Of a DNA stretch of 64,000 nt, positions 38,106 through 52,600 are shown one piece after another. Source of the stretch: JACVRW01 sp963751835 (GTDB lineage Bacteria; Actinomycetota; Thermoleophilia; Solirubrobacterales; Thermoleophilaceae); contig CAVVWD010000035.1 of NCBI GenBank assembly GCA_963751835.1, forward strand, positions 62,001-126,000. Direction: 5' to 3'. A program made the position numbers and the translations under genes. Below the pieces are notes generated by a model. It had not been told where the DNA came from, searched no databases, and saw nothing but the letters and a program-made list of their open reading frames with translations. Within the stretch, counting starts at the first letter, position 1. Every line of letters starts with the position of its first letter.

Positions 38106-41100
38106 CCCCCGCTCGGCGAAACTGATATATCAGCCCCTCAGGGGTCGAGGAAACGAGGAGGTACGACGTTGGCACAGGTGAACGAGCAACCGGGGATCCT
38201 GCTCTACACGCGCATCCGGAAGTCGCCGTACTACTACGCCTCGCGCCGGCACGGCATCCAGCTGTACAGCGTCTACAACCACACCTACCACCCGCGCCAT
38301 TACGGCGACCCGGTGGAGGAGTACTGGCAGTTGCTGAACGGGGTCACGCTCTGGGACGTAGGGGTCGAGCGCCAGATCGAGATCAGCGGGCCGGACGCCT
38401 TCGACTTCACCAACCTGATCGTCGCGCGCGATCTGAACAAGTGCGCGGTGGAGCAGTGCAAGTACGTCTTCAACTGCCTTCCCGACGGCGGCATCATCAA
38501 CGACCCCGTCCTCCTGCGCGTGGAGGAGAACCGCTTCTGGCTCTCGCTCGCCGACAGCGACGTCGAGCTCTGGGCGCGCGGCGTGGCCTACAACTCGAAC
38601 TACGACGTGACGATCAAGGAGATCGACGTCGGACCGGTGCAGGTGCAGGGACCGAAGTCGAAGGACGTGATGGTCGATCTCTTCGGCGACCAGATCCTCG
38701 AGATCCCCTACTACTACCTGCGGCCGTTCGAGCTCGAGGGCATGAGGGTGCTCGTCTCGCGCACCGGCTACACCGCCGAGCTCGGCTACGAGATCTACCT
38801 CTACGAAGCCAGCAAGAACGGCGTCAAGCTCTGGGACGCCGTGCTCGAGGCCGGCAAGCCGCACGACCTGGCGGTGATCGGGCCCTGCCACATCCGCCGG
38901 ATCGAGGGCGGCATCCTCGCCCTTGGGGCCGACATGTGGTTCGACACGAACCCCTACGAGGTCGGCATGGGCTACGACTGGATGGTCGACCTCGAGGCCG
39001 GCTCCGACTTCATCGGCAAGGCGGCGCTCCACCGGATCAAGGAGGAGGGCCCCCAGCGCAAGCTGGTGGGCGTGGAGATCGGCGGCGAGCGCCTCGGCGC
39101 CTATAACGACGGCTCGATGCCGGACATGTTCCCGGTGAGCAAGGGCGGCGGGCGGATCGGGGAGGTCACCTCGGCGTGCTTCTCCCCGCGGCTGGAGAAG
39201 AACATCGGCTACGCGATGGTGCCCATCGAGCACGCCGAGCTCGGAACCGAGCTGGAGGTCGAGCGCCCGGAGGGGACGACCTCGGCGATCATCGTCGACA
39301 AGCCGTTCATCGACCCCAAGAAGGAGACGCCCAAGCAGGAGTTGACCGCCGCGGGCGGCGGAGGAGAATCCTGACGTTCCGTTACTAGCCGGCGACAGGA
39401 AGGAACCGGTATGTCCACGCAGTACGACTTTGTGATCGTCGGCGGCGGGTCGGCCGGCTGCGCCCTCGCCAACAGGCTCTCGGCCGATCCGGCCCACCGG
39501 GTGCTGGTGCTCGAGGCCGGGCGCCCCGACTGGACCTGGGACGTCTTCATCCACATGCCGGCGGCGCTCGCCTTCCCGATCGGCAGCCGCTTCTACGACT
39601 GGCGCTACGAGTCCGAGCCCGAGCCCTACATGGGCGGCCGCAAGGTGTTCCACGCGCGCGGGAAGGTCCTCGGCGGCTCGAGCAGCATCAACGGGATGAT
39701 CTTCCAGCGCGGGAACCCGATGGACTACGAGCGCTGGGCCTCGGGCGACGGCATGGAGACGTGGGACTACCACCACTGCCTGCCCTACTTCAAGCGCATG
39801 GAGAACTGCCTGGCGGCGTCCGCGGACGACCCTTGGCGGGGCCACGACGGGCCGCTCGTGCTCGAGCGCGGACCGGCGCGCGGCCCGCTGTTCGACGCCT
39901 TCTTCGCCGCCGTCCAGCAGGCCGGCTATCCGCTCACCGACGACGTCAACGGCTACAAGCAGGAGGGCTTTGCGGCGTTCGACCGCAACGTGCACAACGG
40001 CCGCCGCCTCTCGGCCGCGCGGGCGTACCTGCACCCCGTGCTCGGGCGCCCGAACCTGAAGGTCGAGACGTTCGCGCTCGCCACCCGCATCCTCTTCGAG
40101 GGCGGGCGGGCCGTCGGCGTCGAGTACGCGCGCGGACGGCGCACCCACCAGGCGCGTGGCGGCGAGATCGTGCTCTGCGGCGGCGCGATCAACACCCCCC
40201 AGCTGATGCAGCTCTCGGGGATCGGCGCGCCCGACCACCTGCGCTCGATCGGCGTCCCGGTCGAGCACGAGCTTCCGGGGGTGGGGGAGAACATGCAGGA
40301 CCACCTCGAGGTCTACGTCCAGCACACCGCGACCCAGCCGATCTCGATGGCGCCCTACTTCAAGATGGTCAACCGGCCGAAGGTGGGGGCCGAGTGGGTG
40401 CTCCGCAAGTCGGGACCCGGCGCCACGAACCACTTCGAGGCCGGCGGCTTCATTCGCAGCAACGACGAGGTCAAGTGGCCGAACCTGATGTACCACTTCC
40501 TGCCGATCGCGATCCGTTACGACGGGACCGTTCCGGAGGGGGGCGGTGGCCACGGCTACCAGGTGCACGTGGGGCCGATGTACTCGGACGTGCGCGGTAC
40601 CTGCAAGGCGGTCACGAACGACCCGCGCAAGCACCCGGCGCTGCGCTTCAACTACCTCTCGACCGGCAACGACCGGCGCGAGTGGATCGAGGCGCTCCAG
40701 GCGACGCGCAAGATCCTCTCCCAGCCCGCCTGGGCGGGCATCGACGGTGGCGAGCTCTCGCCCGGCCCCGACGTGGAGACCGACGAGCAGATCCTCGAGT
40801 GGGTGGCCAAGGACGCCGAGACCGCGCTGCACCCCTCGTGCACCTGCCGGATGGGAACGGACGACATGTCGGTGGTCGACCCGAAGACGATGGGCGTGCG
40901 CGGCCTCGACGGGCTGCGGGTGGTGGACGCGTCCGTGTTCCCGTATGTGACGAACGGGAACATCTACGCGCCGGTGATGATGACCGCGGAGAAGTCGGTC
41001 GACCTCATCCTCGGCAACACGCCGCTACCGGCGCAGATGACCGAGTACTACCGCCACGATGTGAGCGACCCGGGCATCACCCTGGCGGACGACGCCGCGG

Positions 41101-44100
41101 CTGAGGAGGAGGCGCCGACGGAGGCACCGTCGGCGTAGAACCGCCGTCAGCGCTGAACATTCCCGACTTGGTGTCGCCAGACGACACCAAGTCGGGTTTC
41201 TTACCGTTCGCCTACGCTCCGCCACGCATGCCAGACAACGTCGAACTCGTCCGCAGGAGCTTCGAGGCCGAGGATCTGTGGGACGCTCGCTCGCAGCCGG
41301 ACGGCAATCACTACGAGGACCGCGGCGACCGCGTGGTGGTCGCGGGGACCTGCCGGGTCCGCGGGCGGGCGAGCGGAGCCGAGTCGCATCCCGCCTGCGC
41401 CTGGATCATCGGCGTGCGCGACGGGCTGATCGTTTCGCACCGGACATGCTCGACCCTCGGGGAGGCGGAGAAGCTCGCCGGCGTCGAGCGGGCGGAGGGC
41501 AGTGCACGCTGAGGCGGAGGACCCCGTCGCGCTTGCCAGGCGGCTGATCGACGCGAACTCCTACCTCACTCTGGGAACGGCCGATGCCGGCGGGCGCCCG
41601 TGGGTTTCTCCCGTCTGGTACGCCGCCGCCGGCTACACCGAGCTGCTCTGGGTTTCCTCGCCGGATGCCCGCCACAGCCGCAACCTCAGCGTCCGCCCGG
41701 AGGTGAGCATCGCGATCTTCGACTCACGTGTGCCGCTCGGCGAGGCCCAGGCGGTCTACATGGCGGCCGTCGCCCAGGAGCCCAGCGCCGCCGAGCTGGA
41801 GCGCGGCATCAAGATCTTCTCGCGCAGCTCGCAGGCCGCCGGCGCTCGGCAATGGAGCCTCGAGGACGTCGTCGCGCCGGCAGCCCTCCGGCTCTATCGG
41901 GCAACCGCAACGGAGACCTTCGTCCTCGACAGCATCGGGGACACGCGTCAGGGAGACCACCGGATTCCGGTCGACCTGTAGCCGCGAGCGGGAGGAGCCC
42001 CGCCGCGAGGCGGGGCTCTCCGGTACGAGTTGGGTACGGGACCGCGCAGCGTCAGCCCGTGGTTGCCGCCCGGCCGCCCACCCGCTGTCTGCGGTGCATG
42101 ACCGCCAGGGTGCCGCCGAGGGCGAGCAGGATCAGGCCCAGCAGGCCACCGGCTCCGATGCCGGCGTCGCCCCAGTCGAGACCTCCGCTGCCGGACGTCA
42201 CGGGCGACGGCTCGGGGACCTTGACGATGGTCACCTCGGGGGAGTTGAAGCTGCCGCGGCCCGCGGCCGCGTCGCGGCTGTCCGGGCTGCGCAGGTCCTG
42301 AGCCGGCGACGAGACGGTGGCGGACGGAGCGGATGGCGCGTATCCCGCGGCCGCGTCGCGGGTGTCGGGGCTACGCAGGTCCTCGTACGCGGAGCCGGTC
42401 CCCCCGGCGATGGAAGACGGGGGCGGTGGCGCATAGCCCTCCGCTGCGTCGCGGGTGTCGGGGCTTCGGAGGTCCTGCTGCGCGGCGGCCGTCGGCGCCG
42501 CAAGGGCGGCCAGGGCGAGGCCGAGCGCCGCGGAGCGGGTCAGTCGACGATGGTTCATCGTGGCTCCTTCGGTTGGTGACCGCCCGTGCGGTCTTCGCCG
42601 CAGACCCTCGGGCCTGGCGGTAAACGATCGGGGTGCGGCGCGGTAGATCAGCGGTTGAGGGGCGCGACTCGGCCGCTGTCGCAACCGGTCATTCGATGGT
42701 ACGGTCGCCACGGGACTCGCCCGTCAGCGCGCATGGATTTCCGACTTCTTGGCCCACTCGAAGTGCTCGAGCGCGATCGACTGATCGCGCTCGGCGGCGG
42801 GCGTCAGCGTTCTCTACTTGCGGTGCTGCTCCTGCATGCGAACGAGGTGGTCTCGAACGACCGCCTGATCGACGCGCTGTGGGGTCAGACGCCCCCTATG
42901 ACGGCCGCGAAGACGGTCCAGGTCTACGTGTCCAGGCTGCGCAAGGAGCTAGGTGAGGGCCGGCTCGTCACGCGGGCGCCGGGCTATCTCCTCAGCTTGG
43001 AGCGCTCAGAGCTCGACCTAGGGCGTTTCGAGCAGCTCCTGGGCGAGGCCAGGAAGGCGGACCCCGCGGGTGCCGCCGAGCTGTTGCGCGGGGCGCTCGC
43101 GCTCTGGCGCGGTCCCGCGCTGGCCGACCTCGCTTACGAGCCCTTCGTCCAGCACGAGATCGCCCGGCTCGAGGAGCTGCGCTGGGCGGCGCTGGAGCAG
43201 CGGATCGATGCCGACCTGACCTGCGGCCGGCACGGGGACCTGGTGGGCGAGCTCGAGGGCCTGGTCGCGGAGCATCCGCTCAGGGAACACCTGCGCTATC
43301 AGCTGATGCTGGCGCTCTACCGGTCCTCTCGGCAGGCCGAGGCGCTTGACGCGTACCGCACCGCGCGGCGCGAGCTCGCGGAAGAGCTGGGGCTGGAGCC
43401 GGGCGAGGAGCTGAAGCGGCTCGAGCAGGCGATCCTCCAACACGATCCCCGCCTCGACCTGGCGGAGAAGGAAGAGCCGGGGCCGGCCAGGGAGACACCG
43501 GCGCCCGACAGGTCGCTGCTGGTGGCGCCGCGCGAGCTCGACGGGCTCGAGGGGCTGCTCAGCCTCGCGGTTCCGCTCGCGGCGTCACGCCCTCCGCGGG
43601 AGCTGATCGTCGCGGGCATCGTGGACTCGGGCGAGCTGGCGGCCGCCACGGCCGCGCTCGCCGAACGCCGTGAAGGGCTCCTGGCCGACGGCCTGTCCGC
43701 GAGAACTGCCGCTTTCTCCTCGCCCGCGCCCGGGCGCGACCTCGTGCGCCTCGCGTCGCAGGAGGGCGTCGAGCTCCTGCTGATGGACGCCCGCAGCTCG
43801 CCGCTCGAAGGCGAGGCCGGCATCGTGCTCGAGCAGTCGCCCTGCGACGTGGCCATGCTGGTGGAAGCGGGTGGCTCGCTCCGTGCCGGTCCGGTCGTGG
43901 TGCCCTTCGGCGCGACCTGGCATGACTGGGCGGCACTCGAGCTGGGCGCCTGGGTAGCCCGCGCCACTGACGCGACCCTGCGGCTGATCGGCGCGGCGTC
44001 CGACGGCCGGGAGAACGGACGCGACGCGAGCCGCCTGCTCGCGGACGCCTCTCTGATCGTCCAGCGGACCGCCGGCGTCGTGGCCGAGCCGCTGCTCACG

Positions 44101-47100
44101 AGGCCGGGCCGCAGGGGGATCATCGCCGGGGCGGAGGGGGCCGGCCTGGTCGTCGTCGCGCTCTCGGAGCGCTGGCGACAGGAGGGGCTCGGCCGCGTAC
44201 GCAGCGAGTTGGTCGAGTCCCCTCCGGCACCGACGGTCCTGGTCCGGAGAGGACAGCGGCCGGGCGGGCTTGCGCCGGCGGAGACGGCCACCAGCTTCGG
44301 CTGGTCGCTCACCGGCGGCGCGCTGTGACCGTCGCGATCGGCCCCGGCTCGACGTTCGCGGGCTACCGGATCGAGTCGCTGATCGGGCGCGGCGGGATGG
44401 GGGTGGTCTACAAGGCCACCGATCTGTCGCTGGAGCGGCCGGTGGCGCTCAAGCTGGTGGCGCCCGAGCTGGCCGAGGACGAGCGCTTTCGCGAGCGCTT
44501 CCTGAACGAGCCGCGGCTGGCCGCATCGCTCGACCACCCGAACGTCGTGCCGATCTACGAGGCGGGCGAGCACGACGGGCAGCTCTACCTCGCGATGCGC
44601 TACGTGGAGGGGAGCGACCTGAGCACCGTGCTCCAAACCGAGGGCAAGCTCGCGCCCGATGAGGCGCTGTGGATAGTGGGCCAGGTCGCCGCCGCGCTCG
44701 ATCAGGCCCACCGCCGCGGGCTCGTTCATCGCGACGTCAAGCCGGCGAACGTGCTGCTCGACCCGAACGAGCACGCCTATCTGAGCGACTTCGGGATCAG
44801 CACGCAGGCGGGCGGCGCCGCGGCCGGACAGTGGACATACGGGCACGCTCGACTACCTCGCGCCGGAGCAGATCCGCGGTGAGGCAGTCGACGCGGGCAG
44901 CGACTGCTACGCCTTGGCCTGCATCCTCTACGAGTGCCTGGCGGGCGAGCCGCCCTTCCGCCGCCAGACCGAGGCCGAGACGCTGTGGGCGCACCTCCAG
45001 AGCGAGCCGGCGCCGCTCAGCTCGTACACCGCGCTTGAACACGTGTTCCGCAAGGGGCTCGCCAAGGAGAAGGACGAGCGCTACGAGAGCTGCGGGGCAA
45101 TGATCGAGGCGGCGGCCGCGGCACTCGGGCTCGCTACTCCGGCTGCGCTTCGGCGCCCGCCGGTCAGCCCAGCGCTGGTCCGTCGGCGCCGCGCCATCAC
45201 GGTCGCCGGCGCGGCCGTGCTGGCCGGCGCGATCGCCGCGGCCGTCATCGCGGTAACGGGTGGCGGAGATCCGGATCGGCAGCCGCCGGGGAACACGCTC
45301 GTCTCAATCGACGCGGCAACAGGCAAGTTCATCGAGCAGGTGCCGGTGGGGGCCACGCCCACGGACGTGGCCGTGGGCGGCGGTGCCGCATGGAGCTTCA
45401 GCGGCGACGAGAAGACGGTGTCGCGGGTGGACATGAGCAGCGGGGAGGTTCGAACGCTCTCCGCGGGGCCCGACCCGATCGAGATCGCAGCCGGCGGAGA
45501 CTCGCTGTGGGCGGCCCAAGCGAGCGGCCAGGACGCGAAGTTCGCCTCGATCGACGCGACCACCTCCCCAGCGGCGCTCACGAGGTTCGACGGCGTGTCC
45601 GGCGCCGAGCGGGGGACGACTCCGCTGCCCGTGCCGGCGATGCTCAGCTTCAACATCCCGCCGGGCAACCTGCTGGCGGTCGGCAGCGGCGCCGTCTGGG
45701 CGCTCGGCCGCCCGGGCTGGGTCTACCGGCTGGATGAGCGCAGCGGCCGCCTGCTGACCCGGCGCTCGCTACAAGCGTGGGGGATCGCCACGGGCGATGG
45801 CCAGGTGTGGATCCGCGGCCGGGACAACGAGGTCGTTCGCCTCGATCCCCGGACCGGACGGCCCACGCGGCGTGTCTCCCTGCCCAAGGCCGAATGGGTG
45901 ACCTCGATCGCCGTCGGCGCAGGAGGCGTGTGGCTGACGGACAAGTCCCAGGGCAAGGTCTGGCATGTCGAGCAAGGGCGAGCCAAGCCGCGCAGCATCG
46001 ACCTCGCGCGGGGCGTTGACAGCATCGCGGTGGGCGGCGGCGCCGTATGGGCCGCCAACAGCCAGCGTGGGACCGTCACGCGGATCGACCCGGCTTCCAA
46101 CCGGATAACCGCCCGAGTCGAGGTCGGCGACGCGCCGCGTGCCCTGGCCGTCGGCGGCGGCAAACTGTGGATCGCCGTCGCCGGCACGGAGGCAGCCGAG
46201 CCGGCGGCCGGTTTGCGCCCGGACGCTGAGGTCAGGGCGCTGACGGCGCCGCCCTGCGGGCGGGTGCTGACGGGAGGAAGAGGCGATGCGGACCTCCTCA
46301 TCGCGTCCGATCTTCCCCTCCGCGGGCAGATTGCGGCCACCCTGCCGATGGCCGAGGCCGTCGAGTTCGTGCTGCGTAGCCACGACTTCCGCGCGGGACG
46401 GTTCCGGCTCGGCTACCAGTCGTGCGACGACGCCACCGATCAGTACGGGATCTACGACGAAGGCAAGTGCCGTGACAACGCCAAGGGATACGCGCGCAAC
46501 CTGGCCGTGGTGGGCGTGGTCGGGCCGCTGAACTCCGTCTGTGCCGCCGAGATGCTGCCGATCCTGAACCGCGCACATGGAGGACCGGTCGCGCTCGTCT
46601 CACCTGTCAACACTGACCCCTCGCTGGTGCGGAGCCGTGCGATCGGCTCCGTGGAGAAGACGGGCTATCGACTGCCGGACCTCTATCCGACCGGGCAACG
46701 CGGCTACGCCCGCGTCATCCCGTCCGACGACTACGAGCTCGTTGCCGGCGCGATCCTCGCGAAGCGGCTGGGCAACGGCGCTGTCTTCTACCTCGAAGAC
46801 CGCCTCTACAGCGAGGGAGACCCGCGACGCGAGTGGTTCCGGCGGACGGCGAAGCGCATCGGCCTGCGAATCGCCGGCGAGGCCGCCTGGGCGGTGCGGG
46901 CGAGGAGCTACCGTGGGCTTGTGGAGCGAGTGCGGGCCTCCGGGGCAGGTGCCGTGTACATCAACTCGCTCCTGGCGACGAACATCGGCACGCTCCTGCA
47001 GGACCTGCGCGCTGTGCTGGGCCCTCGCTTCCCGATCATCGCGTACCAGGGCTTGACGCCCATCCCCTCCCTGTTCGCGAACGCGGGAGAGGCCGCTCGC

Positions 47101-49592
47101 GGCCTTCACATCACCTATCCCGGCTTACCCCTCGACAGGCTCGGCGCGACCGGCCGGGCGTTCGTCCGCGACTTCGGCGCCACCCAGCGCGGCAGGGAGG
47201 TTGCCCGGTTCGACGTCTACTCGGCGGCCGCCACCGAGGTACTGCTCGACGCGATCGCGCGCTCGGACGGCACGCGCGCCTCGGTGACGCGCGCGCTCGC
47301 CACCACCCGGCTGGCAGACAGCCCCCTTGGCCCGCTCGCGCTCGACCGGCGCGGCGAGCTCACGTCGAACCCGATCATGGTCCTCCGCGCCGTGCGTCCC
47401 AGCCGACGCCTGGTCGACTTCTCCCTCGAGGGCAGCGTGACCGAGGACGTCATCACGCCGCCCGCCCGGCTGCTTCCGTAGCGGGTCCTACGGTCGGGAG
47501 GCATTTCCGGGTTAGCCGCCGGGGTCCCGGGCAACGGGCGGACGAGGGCTGAGCGAATGGAAACGGTCACCCGGACAGCGACGCCGGCAGAACCAGGGCC
47601 CGAAACCGAGCTGAACATTCGGCCGGAGGAGGAGGACATTCAGAGGCGGCGCGCCTTTGTCGCCTCGGGGCTCGGCTGGGGCCTCGATGGCTTCGACTGG
47701 ACGATGTTCGCGTATGCGCTGCCCGCGATCACGGCAGCGCTCAGCCTCTCGCCCTCGGACGGGCCATTCATCGTGGCGTGCAGCCTGGTGGCCTCCGCGT
47801 TTGGGGGCGTCACCGGAGGCACGCTTGCGGACCGCTTCGGCCGCGTCCGCGTGCTCACCTTCGTGATCCTCGGCTACTCGCTCTTCGCGGCTCTCACCGC
47901 CACCGCGCAGAACTTCGAGCAGCTGCTGCTCTGGCGGATCTGCCACGGCTTTGCCTTCGGCGCGGAATGGGCCGTGGGTGCCGCGCTCATGGCCGAGTAC
48001 GCGAACCCGGATCGCCGCGGTCGCGCGATGGGCTTCCTGCAGAGCACCTACGCGATCGGCTGGGCGCTCTCGACTGCTGCCTATCTCATCTTGTTCGAGT
48101 CGATGAACGACGAGCAGGCGTGGCGTTACCTGTTCCTGCTCGGCATCCTGCCCGCCGTAGCAGCCTTCTTCATCCGGCTTACCGTCAAGGACCGCGTCAA
48201 GACCGGCCGCGCGCGGAAGTCACCCATCTCGCTGCCGCTGCTCTTCGCGCGCGACATCAGGCGCACCACGATCCTCTCCACCCTGTTCGGGGTGGGCGGC
48301 CAGGGCACGTACTACTCCGTCTTCGTATTCCTTCCGACGTTCCTGCTGGAGGAGCGCGGCCAGACCGTGGTCGGCACCGCCACCTACAGCTGGGTAGTGA
48401 TCGCCGGATCCTTCATCGGGTACGTCGTGGCGGGATTCATCCATGACGCGCTCGGACGGCGCCCGGCCTTCACGTTCTACTTTCTCGGCTCGGCCGCCGC
48501 GATCACCGGATTCGTGCTGATCCCGATCGACGGCAGCTTCGCGACCTACGTGGTCAGCTTCTTCCTCGGCTTCTTCGCCTCGGGCCAGGCAGCGGGCTAC
48601 GGCTCCTTCCTCGCCGAGCTCTTCCCGACCTCCCTACGGGGTGCCGGCCAGGGCCTTGCATACAACGTGGGCCGCGGACTGGCTGCCCTGGGTCCCGGAT
48701 TCATCGGCATCACAGCCGGTTCGATCGGGCTCGGTACCTCGATCGTGATCGTCGGCTACTGCGCCTGCACGCTCGCGATCACGTGTGTGTGGCTCCTCCC
48801 CGAGACGCGCGGCAAGGTCATCGTCGACGAGACCCGGCGCGCGTCCGGGCGGTTCGCGAGAGCGGCTGGACCAGCCGCTACTTGATGAACAGGATCTCCG
48901 AGTACTTCGGCAGCGGCCAGAGGTCGTCGGCCACCACCTTCTCGAGCTGGTCGCCGAGCTCGCGCACCTTCTCGAGGGCGGTCAGCTGGTGGTCGCGGGC
49001 GTACACCGCCAGGTCGAGGCCCTCGATGCCGTCCGGGTAGTGGTTGGCCTCCTCGAGCGCTGAGATCGCATCGGCGAACTCGCCGACGAGCGTGCGCGTC
49101 TCCCCGGCGAGCGCGTCCATGCCCGCCGCGTCGACCAGCGCTACGTGGCGCAGGGCCGCCGGCAGCAGCATCGTCCGGGCGATCGACGCCGCGGTCTCCG
49201 TCTCGATGTTCGCACGCGTGATGTATTGCTCCGACCACACCTCGAAGCGCGACTCGAGCTCGCGGTGCGAGAGCACCTCGTACTTCTCGAACGCGGCGAC
49301 GGTCGCGTCGGCCAGTACCTCGGGCAGCGCGTCGGGCGTGGTGCGCAGGTTCTTGAGCCCGCGCTGCTCGGCCTCGGCGTGCCATTCGTCGGCGTAGTTG
49401 TCGCCGCCGAAGATGATCCGCTTGCTGTCGGTATAGGCCTCGCTCACCACCTTGGTCACGGCCTCGGCGAGGTCGCCGCCGTCGCCGAGCTTGGCCTCGA
49501 GCTTGTCGGAGAGCTCGTCGATCGCCTCGGCCACGATCGTGTTCAGCACGGTGTTCGGGAACGCGAGCGACTGGCTCGACCCGAGCGCGCGG

Positions 49593-49639
<47 letters not shown>

Positions 49640-52600
49640 GTCGCCGCCGTGCATCGGCAGCGGCGGCAGCACCGGCGTGCCCAGGCCGAGCACCGAGGCC
49701 GGCGTGTGGGGATCCCCCTCGCCCGAAGCGATCGCCTCGAACACCTTCTCCAGCTCGGCGCCGAGGAAGATCGAGATGATCGCCGGCGGGGCCTCGTTGG
49801 CGCCCAGGCGATGGTCCTGGCCGATGGCCGCCACGGACGCACGCAGCAGGCCCTGATGCTTGTCCACGGCCTTGATGACCGCCGCGCAGAAGAACAGGAA
49901 GTTGACGTTGTCCGCCGGGGTGGCGCCCGGCTCCATGAGGTTGTGGCCGGTGTCGGTGCCCATCGACCAGTTGTTGTGCTTGCCGGAGCCGTTCACGCCC
50001 GCGAACGGCTTCTCGTGCAGCAGGCAGACGAGCCCGTACTTGCGGGCGACCGACTGGAGCAGCTGCATCGTCAGCTGCTGATGGTCCGAGCCGACGTTCG
50101 AGTTCTCGAATATGGGCGCGATCTCGTACTGGCCCGGCGCGACCTCGTTATGGCGGGTCTTGACCGGCACGCCCAGCTTCGCCAGCTCGAGCTCCAGGTC
50201 CATCATGAACGCGAGCACGCGTTCGGGAATGGAGCCGAAGTAGTGGTCGTCGAGCTCGTGTCCCTTGGGCGGCTTGGCGCCGAACAGCGTGCGACCGGTG
50301 TTGATCAGGTCGGGGCGCTCGAAGTAGTACTGCTCGTCGATCAGGAAGTACTCCTGCTCCGGCCCGACGGTGGTGAACACGCGCGCGGCGGTGTCGTCGC
50401 CGAGCAGGCGCAGGGCGCGGATCGCCGAGTGCGACAGCGCGTCCATGGAGCGCAGGAGCGGGATCTTGGCGTCGAGGGCCTCGCCGGTCCAGGACGCGAA
50501 CGCCGTAGGGATGCAGAGGAGCGCGCCGTTCGGGTTCTCGAGGATGAAGGCCGGGCTCGTGGGGTCCCAGGCCGTGTAGCCGCGGGCCTCGAAGGTCGCG
50601 CGCACGCCGCCGGTGGGGAACGAGGACGCGTCCGGCTCGCCCTGGATCAGCTCCTTACCGGAGAACTCGGCGAGCGCCACGCCGTCGCTGTCGGGCGCGA
50701 AGAACGAGTCGTGCTTCTCGGCGGTGAGCCCGGTGAGCGGCTGGAAGACGTGGGTGAAGTGGGTGGCGCCGTTCTCGAGTGCCCACTCCTTCATCGCGAG
50801 CGCGACCGCGTCCGCCAGCGACGGGTCGAGCGGCTCGCCCTGCTCGAGCGTGCGCTGCAGGCGCTGATAGGCGTCCTTGGGGAGGCGTGTGCGCTGGACG
50901 GACGCGGAGAAGACGTTCGCCCCGAACGGGTAGTTCGTGGGCTGGGTGAGGTCGACGGAGCCGAGCGCGGCCCCGTTGGGGCTCCACTGGGCGGCGGTTA
51001 CGTTGTGCTGGCGGATCCGTGGCATGTCGTGAGCAAGGCCTCCTGGCTATTGCGGGCGTCGCACAAACCTAGCCGCAGCTCGGCCGGGGCCCGTTGTACA
51101 CGTGTCCAAAGTTCCGGGCTCCCCGTTCGCCCCGCTGGCAACTTCGTCCAAGACCCGCGGGCGCGCGCATGCGTACCCTCGGGTGGATGGCCGCGATCGA
51201 GCTCAGGGGAGTCGTCAAGCGCTTCGGCCCGATCACCGCGGTCGACGGGCTCGACCTCGACGTGCCCGCGGGCACCTGCCTCGGCCTGCTCGGCCCGAAC
51301 GGGGCCGGGAAGTCAACGACGATGCGGATGCTCACGGGCCAGGCGCTGGCGAACGAGGGCTCGATCCACGTGCTCGGCTACGAGCTGCCGCGCGAGTCGA
51401 AGGAGGCGCGCGCCCAGATGGGAGTGGTGCCCCAGCTCGACAACCTCGACGTGGACGTGACCGTCGAGGACAACCTCGCCGTCTTCGCGCGCCTCTACCG
51501 GGTGCCGGACGTGCGTGACGCCGTGGACCGCGGCCTCGCGCTCGCCCGGCTCACCGAGCGCCGCCGCGACGAGGTCGACAAGCTCTCCGGCGGAATGCGC
51601 AGGCGTCTGCTTCTGGCGCGCGGCCTGATTCACCGGCCGCGGCTGATCCTGCTCGACGAGCCGACCGTCGGGCTCGACCCTCAGATCCGGACCGAGTTGT
51701 GGGGCTTGATCGACAACCTGCGCTCAGGGGGTACGACGATCCTGATGTCGACCCACTACATCGAGGAGGCCCAGCGGCTCGCGGACGAGGTGGCCGTGAT
51801 GGCCCACGGCAAGATCGTCGACCGCGGCAAGCCCGCCGAGCTGATCGAGAAGCACGCCGGGCGCGAGACGGCCGAGGTGTACGGCCCGCCCGAGCGGCTC
51901 GCAGAGGTGCGCACCGTGGCCGAGGCACAGGATCTGAGGGTGCGCCCGGCCGGCCCGGCCATCGCGATCGTCGGGTCGGAGCGTGCAACCGACGGCGCCG
52001 TGCCCGACGACGCGATTCGACGCCACGCGTCCCTCGAGGACGTGTTCGTGCTGCTCACGGGGGAGGAGGCAGAGTGAAGACGGTTGGCGCGCACCCGGCC
52101 GAGCCGGGTGCTTCCACAATGCGAAGGCTCGAGCCGGCGGCGATCGCCGGCGTGATGAGCCGCGAGGTCGCGAACTTCCGTACCTTCTGGAAGGCGACCA
52201 CGTTCTCGAGCGTGCTCGAGCCGGTGATCTACCTGCTCGCGTTCGGCCTCGGCCTCGGCGCCACGATCGTCGACCGCGTCGACGGCCTCGAGTACGTGGA
52301 GTTCGTGGGCACGGGCATGGTCGCCACGGCGGTGATCTTCTCGAGCGCGCTGCCGGCGATGTTCGGCACCTTCGTCAAGGAGCGCTTCCAGCGCACCTAC
52401 GACGCGATCCTCGCGGCCCCCGTGGACGTGGAGGAGCTGGTGACGGCGGAGATGCTCTGGATCGGGCTCCGGTCCGGGTTCTACGGCTGCTTTCCGCTGA
52501 TCGTGTCGATGCTGTTCGGGCTCGACCCGGCGCCCGGCATGCTGCTCGTGCCGCTCTTCTGCTTCATCACCGCGCTCGGCTTCGCCGCCTTTGGCATCGC